Of a DNA stretch of 64,000 bases, positions 61,496-64,000 are shown piece by piece (position 1 is the first letter of the stretch; each line of letters starts with the position of its first letter). The DNA is taken from NCBI GenBank assembly GCA_005954745.1, contig CP040678.1, positions 2,356,001 through 2,420,000 on the forward strand, given 5' to 3'. Below the pieces are notes generated by a model that saw only the letters and a program-made list of their open reading frames with translations, had not been told where the DNA came from and made no database searches. The translations under genes were made by a program, and so were the position numbers. The DNA is from Halostella pelagica (GTDB taxonomy: Archaea > Halobacteriota > Halobacteria > Halobacteriales > Natronoarchaeaceae).

Positions 61496-63340
61496 ATGCG
61501 CGTGCTGTTCGTCCACTCGGACCGAATCGCGTTCGAGGCTACCGCGAAAGCGGACGAAGCGGCTGAAGAGGCAAAGGAGACGGGACCGAACGGCGACGCG
61601 AAACGCGGTACCGTACCGGCCGCGGGGGAACTGGAGGACTGTGTGACGGCGTTCGTCGCCGTCGAACCGCTCGACGGAAGCGACGTGGACGCCGCGGTCG
61701 CGGCGGCGAAGAGGGAACTCGGGGATCTCGCGGACAGTCTCAACACGGGCCGCATCGCGCTGTACCCGTGTCCGCTCCTGAGCGACGACCGCGCCGACAC
61801 GACGACCACAGCGACTGTTCTCGGTCGGGTCGAGGCGGCCCTCGACGGCGAGTACGACGTGTTGCGCGCTCCGGTCGGGTGGCACGCGTCGTTCGAGGTG
61901 TCCTGCAAAGGGCACCCGCTGTCGACTGGTGTCCGGACAGTCGACCCGGATCGCGGCGCGGACCGGGAGCGGTCGGCGAGCGAGTGGTGCCTGATCACGC
62001 CGGACGGGGAGCGACGCGACCCGACAGCGACGAACGCCGATCTCGGCGCGGCGCTTCGGCGCGTCGTCGCCGCCGAGGTGACGGGCGAACGGCCGAACGC
62101 CGGCCCCGCCGCCGACGAGGGGCAGTCCGACGCCGAAACGCTGTCCCGGGCGGGACTCGCCGCGGATTCGGGGCCGGGCGCTGGGCGGACCTGGTTGCCG
62201 CGAGGGGCGTTCGTCCGGGACCGTCTGACCGCGTACGCGGACGACCTCGTGCGGGAGTTCGGCGGCCTCCCCGTCGAAACTCCCCGGGCCTACGACCTCG
62301 ACGCGGAGGCGGTACGCGCTCACGCGGCGGCGTTCGGCGGTCGCGGCGGCCGGGTCGATTCCGGGAAGCGTCACCTGTTCCTGCGGCCGGCACACTGTCT
62401 CGGTCACTGCTCGCTCCTCGCGACGGCGGATCTCGATGCGTCGGACCTCCCGGTCCGGCTCTACGAGTCGGGCGACGCCTGGAACGCGCCGGGTTCGAGG
62501 GACCACCACCGCAGTGTCGACGTCGTGCCCGAGATGCACACCGCCGTCGCGGACACGGGGGAGGCACGCGAGGCGTTCCGCCGGCAGGCGGCCCTCGTTC
62601 GGGAAGCGAACGCCGCACTGGAGACGGCGGCGGTGCCGGTTCTCCGAGTGACCGAGGAGTTCCACGCGGGTCACGAGGAGTGGGTCGAGACGCTGGCCGC
62701 GGACGGTGACGGCCCGACGCTCGTCGAGGTGGTACCGGACCGGCCGGGGTGCTGGTCCGCGAGGCTCGATCTCGTCGCGACGGACGCCGGCGGTCGGTCC
62801 ATCGAAACCGGGACCGTCCGACTCGACAGGGAGACGGCGGCGAGGTTCGGCGTCGAGTTCTCCGATGGCTCTCGGACGCGGACGCCGACGCTGCTTCACT
62901 GTTCGCCGACGGGCCCGCTTGACGACGCGCTCCGGGCGGTGCTGTCCGGCCCGGAACGCGAGGGGTCGGAACTGCCGACCTGGCTCGCTCCCACGCAGGT
63001 CCGGTTGATCCCCGTCGACGGCGACCACCTCGGAACCTGCGACGATGTCGTCGACAGACTGACCGACGCCGGGGTTCGGGCCGACGTGGACGACCGCGCC
63101 GCTCCGGTCGGCGACCGCCTCGCCCGGGCGGACGACGAGCGAGTACCACACGTCGCCGTCGTCGGCGACCGAGAGCGGAATGGGGAGACGTTACAGGTCA
63201 CTAACCGCGCGACGGGGAGAGAGCGTACGACGGATGTCGACGAACTCGCGAGGACCGTCCGCGAGGCGACCGCCGCGCATCCGGCGCGGGAGCGATACGG
63301 GCCGCGCCGCGTCAGCGAAACGCTCGCGTTCGGGGAGTAA
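61496..63340 (+). CDS. Archaeal ThrRS-like protein with editing domain and degenerate synthetase domain (614 aa)
   Basis: The N-terminal ~140 residues are the archaeal tRNA-Thr editing domain (MRVLFVHSDRIAFEAT, later GWHASFEVSCKGHPLS, ~125-140), which removes Ser from tRNA-Thr. Residues ~235-500 resemble the class II ThrRS core: RPAHCLGH corresponds to the zinc motif NCPGH. The usual motif 2 Arg-rich region is YESGDAWNAPGS, and motif 3 is SPTGPLDDAL, without the expected Arg. The C-terminus is a normal anticodon-binding domain (PTWLAPTQVRLIPVDG). I infer an editing or tRNA-binding paralogue, not the main synthetase. Confidence 0.85.
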   Translation: MRVLFVHSDRIAFEATAKADEAAEEAKETGPNGDAKRGTVPAAGELEDCVTAFVAVEPLDGSDVDAAVAAAKRELGDLADSLNTGRIALYPCPLLSDDRADTTTTATVLGRVEAALDGEYDVLRAPVGWHASFEVSCKGHPLSTGVRTVDPDRGADRERSASEWCLITPDGERRDPTATNADLGAALRRVVAAEVTGERPNAGPAADEGQSDAETLSRAGLAADSGPGAGRTWLPRGAFVRDRLTAYADDLVREFGGLPVETPRAYDLDAEAVRAHAAAFGGRGGRVDSGKRHLFLRPAHCLGHCSLLATADLDASDLPVRLYESGDAWNAPGSRDHHRSVDVVPEMHTAVADTGEAREAFRRQAALVREANAALETAAVPVLRVTEEFHAGHEEWVETLAADGDGPTLVEVVPDRPGCWSARLDLVATDAGGRSIETGTVRLDRETAARFGVEFSDGSRTRTPTLLHCSPTGPLDDALRAVLSGPEREGSELPTWLAPTQVRLIPVDGDHLGTCDDVVDRLTDAGVRADVDDRAAPVGDRLARADDERVPHVAVVGDRERNGETLQVTNRATGRERTTDVDELARTVREATAAHPARERYGPRRVSETLAFGE

Positions 63341-63533
63341 CATCGTCGAGATGGGACGCGAGCCACCGGAACGTCTCTCGTAGCCAGTGAAACAGTTCAC
63401 GCAGTGATCGCCCGACAGCAGGCGGTCGAATGTGCGATGACTGTCTACCATATTTCGAGCGTTCGATTCCCGGGTGCTGCTCGGTCGAGTTGGCTACATT
63501 TATAAGCCCCCGACACATGATTCCGTATACAGG

Positions 63534-63604
63534 GCGCTGGTAGTGTAGTGGTATCACGTGACCTTGCCATGGTCACAACCGGGGTTCAAATCCCCGCCAG
63601 CGCA
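63534..63604 (+). tRNA. tRNA-Gly (anticodon GCC)
   Basis: The cloverleaf folds fully: acceptor GCGCTGG pairs with CCAGCGC, D-arm with GTGTAGTGGTATCAC, anticodon arm GTGACC-TTGCCAT-GGTCAC with anticodon GCC, T-arm GGGG-TTCAAAT-CCCC, discriminator A. No intron and no encoded CCA. Confidence 0.97.
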
Positions 63605-63677
63605 TTTTCGCTGCGAACTACTCCGCTGAGCACCGCGTAGCGTGGGTTCTCAGCCTCGTGAGCAGTAAACTCGCCGA

Positions 63678-63753
63678 GGGATTTGAACTAGACCAGACGC
63701 AGTCACGGCCGGAGAGGGGAACGTCCGGGGTGGTTTGAATCCCCGCTAACGCG
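63678..63753. repeat. tRNA-like fragments behind tRNA-Gly, possible old attachment sites
   Basis: GGGATTTGAACTA at 63678-63690 is the complement of a T-arm (TAGTTCAAATCCC). At 63728-63753, GGTGGTTTGAATCCCCGCTAACGCGC resembles the T-arm plus 3' acceptor end of the tRNA upstream (TTCAAATCCCCGCCAGCGC). Such 3'-end copies are left by integrative elements that use tRNA genes. No integrase is present here. Confidence 0.45.
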
Positions 63754-63835
63754 CTCATCTCGACATCACCGTCTCCGCTTCACTTTCACCGCGCATGGAT
63801 CAGGTGTTTACGATGGCCGCGAGTCAGTCACGTAC

Positions 63836-64000
63836 ATGGACGACCGTATTCGGAGACACGCGGAGATCCTCGTAGACCACTGTACGGACATCGAGGCCGG
63901 CGACAACGTTCTCGTCCGGGCACCGGCGGAGGCAGACGACCTCGTCGTGGCGCTCTACGAGCAACTCGGCGAGCGCGGCGCGCGGCCGGTGACATCGTGG
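63836..64000 (+). CDS. M29-family aminopeptidase, N-terminal part (cut by the window edge)
   Basis: 55 codons are visible from the ATG at 63836: IRRHAEILVDHCTDIEAGDN, then VLVRAPAEADDLVVALYEQL, which is the start pattern of thermophilic M29 metallo-aminopeptidases. The metal-binding residues lie beyond the edge, so catalytic integrity cannot be judged. Confidence 0.8.
   Translation, partial: MDDRIRRHAEILVDHCTDIEAGDNVLVRAPAEADDLVVALYEQLGERGARPVTSW

Noticed and set aside
61298-63151. Long minus-strand frame (617 codons) opposite the ThrRS-like gene
   Set aside because: Arg-rich composition unlike haloarchaeal proteins and no motif; the plus strand encodes recognisable domains.
63534-63604. 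Idea that the tyrosine integrase at 24660 used this tRNA-Gly as its site
   Set aside because: The tRNA is 38 kb away with core genes between, and I see no copy of its 3' end near the integrase.

Overview
The window is haloarchaeal (class Halobacteria). Nearly all proteins are acidic, coding DNA is GC-rich, many genes look leaderless with a TATA element about 25-30 nt before the start, secreted proteins carry Tat-type RR signals, and core genes are archaeal in type (Orc1/Cdc6, Lrp-type regulator, two-subunit GMP synthase, M29 aminopeptidase). No species can be named from sequence alone.

Positions 1 to about 25.7 kb are accessory DNA. Positions 1-6464 resemble a virus or plasmid module: a minus-strand run of small membrane proteins and a divergent plus-strand operon (small protein, 205-aa protein, P-loop ATPase, small coupled ORF, glycosyltransferase, methyltransferase). 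An IS5-like transposon (6472-8116) carrying a passenger methyltransferase is inserted exactly behind this operon, with an 8-bp target duplication. A two-TM protein and a serine recombinase follow. From 9256 to 20820 lies a type I-B CRISPR-Cas locus: a 47-repeat array, the interference genes cas6-cas8b-cas7-cas5-cas3, and a 9-repeat array, all read on the minus strand. cas4 and cas1 are gone, and cas2 survives only as an internally deleted fragment, so the system appears able to use its memory but not to extend it by itself. Then come a plasmid-like replication module (orc1/cdc6 flanked by GGACCGGAA repeats), a phiH1-type repressor, a PadR-like regulator, a DUF7344-like protein and a tyrosine integrase.

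From 26.1 kb on the DNA looks chromosomal: small haloarchaeal conserved proteins, carB, an iron-regulated ABC importer (permease, ATPase, Tat lipoprotein) with two palindromic iron boxes, carA divergent from an Lrp-type regulator with a palindrome between them, a PHP-domain protein, a lipid-kinase-like protein, a type I IPP isomerase homologue, and a 1024-aa secreted protein built from DUF7282-like domains joined by long Asn-Val-Thr repeat linkers. Next are an MDR oxidoreductase, a His-rich MoaB/MogA protein, riboflavin synthase, a cupin, a Tat-exported beta-propeller protein, citrate synthase, and the pyrG-guaA(b)-DUF7126-like operon.

At 54.5-58.3 kb sits a halocin C8-like microhalocin cluster: a precursor with ten Cys in its last 76 residues, two membrane proteins behind it, and an HTH regulator in front. 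The right end holds an alpha/beta hydrolase, PspA, a four-TM protein, a DUF4177 protein, a ThrRS-like protein with an editing domain but apparently eroded catalytic motifs, tRNA-Gly(GCC) with tRNA-like debris behind it, and the start of an M29 aminopeptidase.
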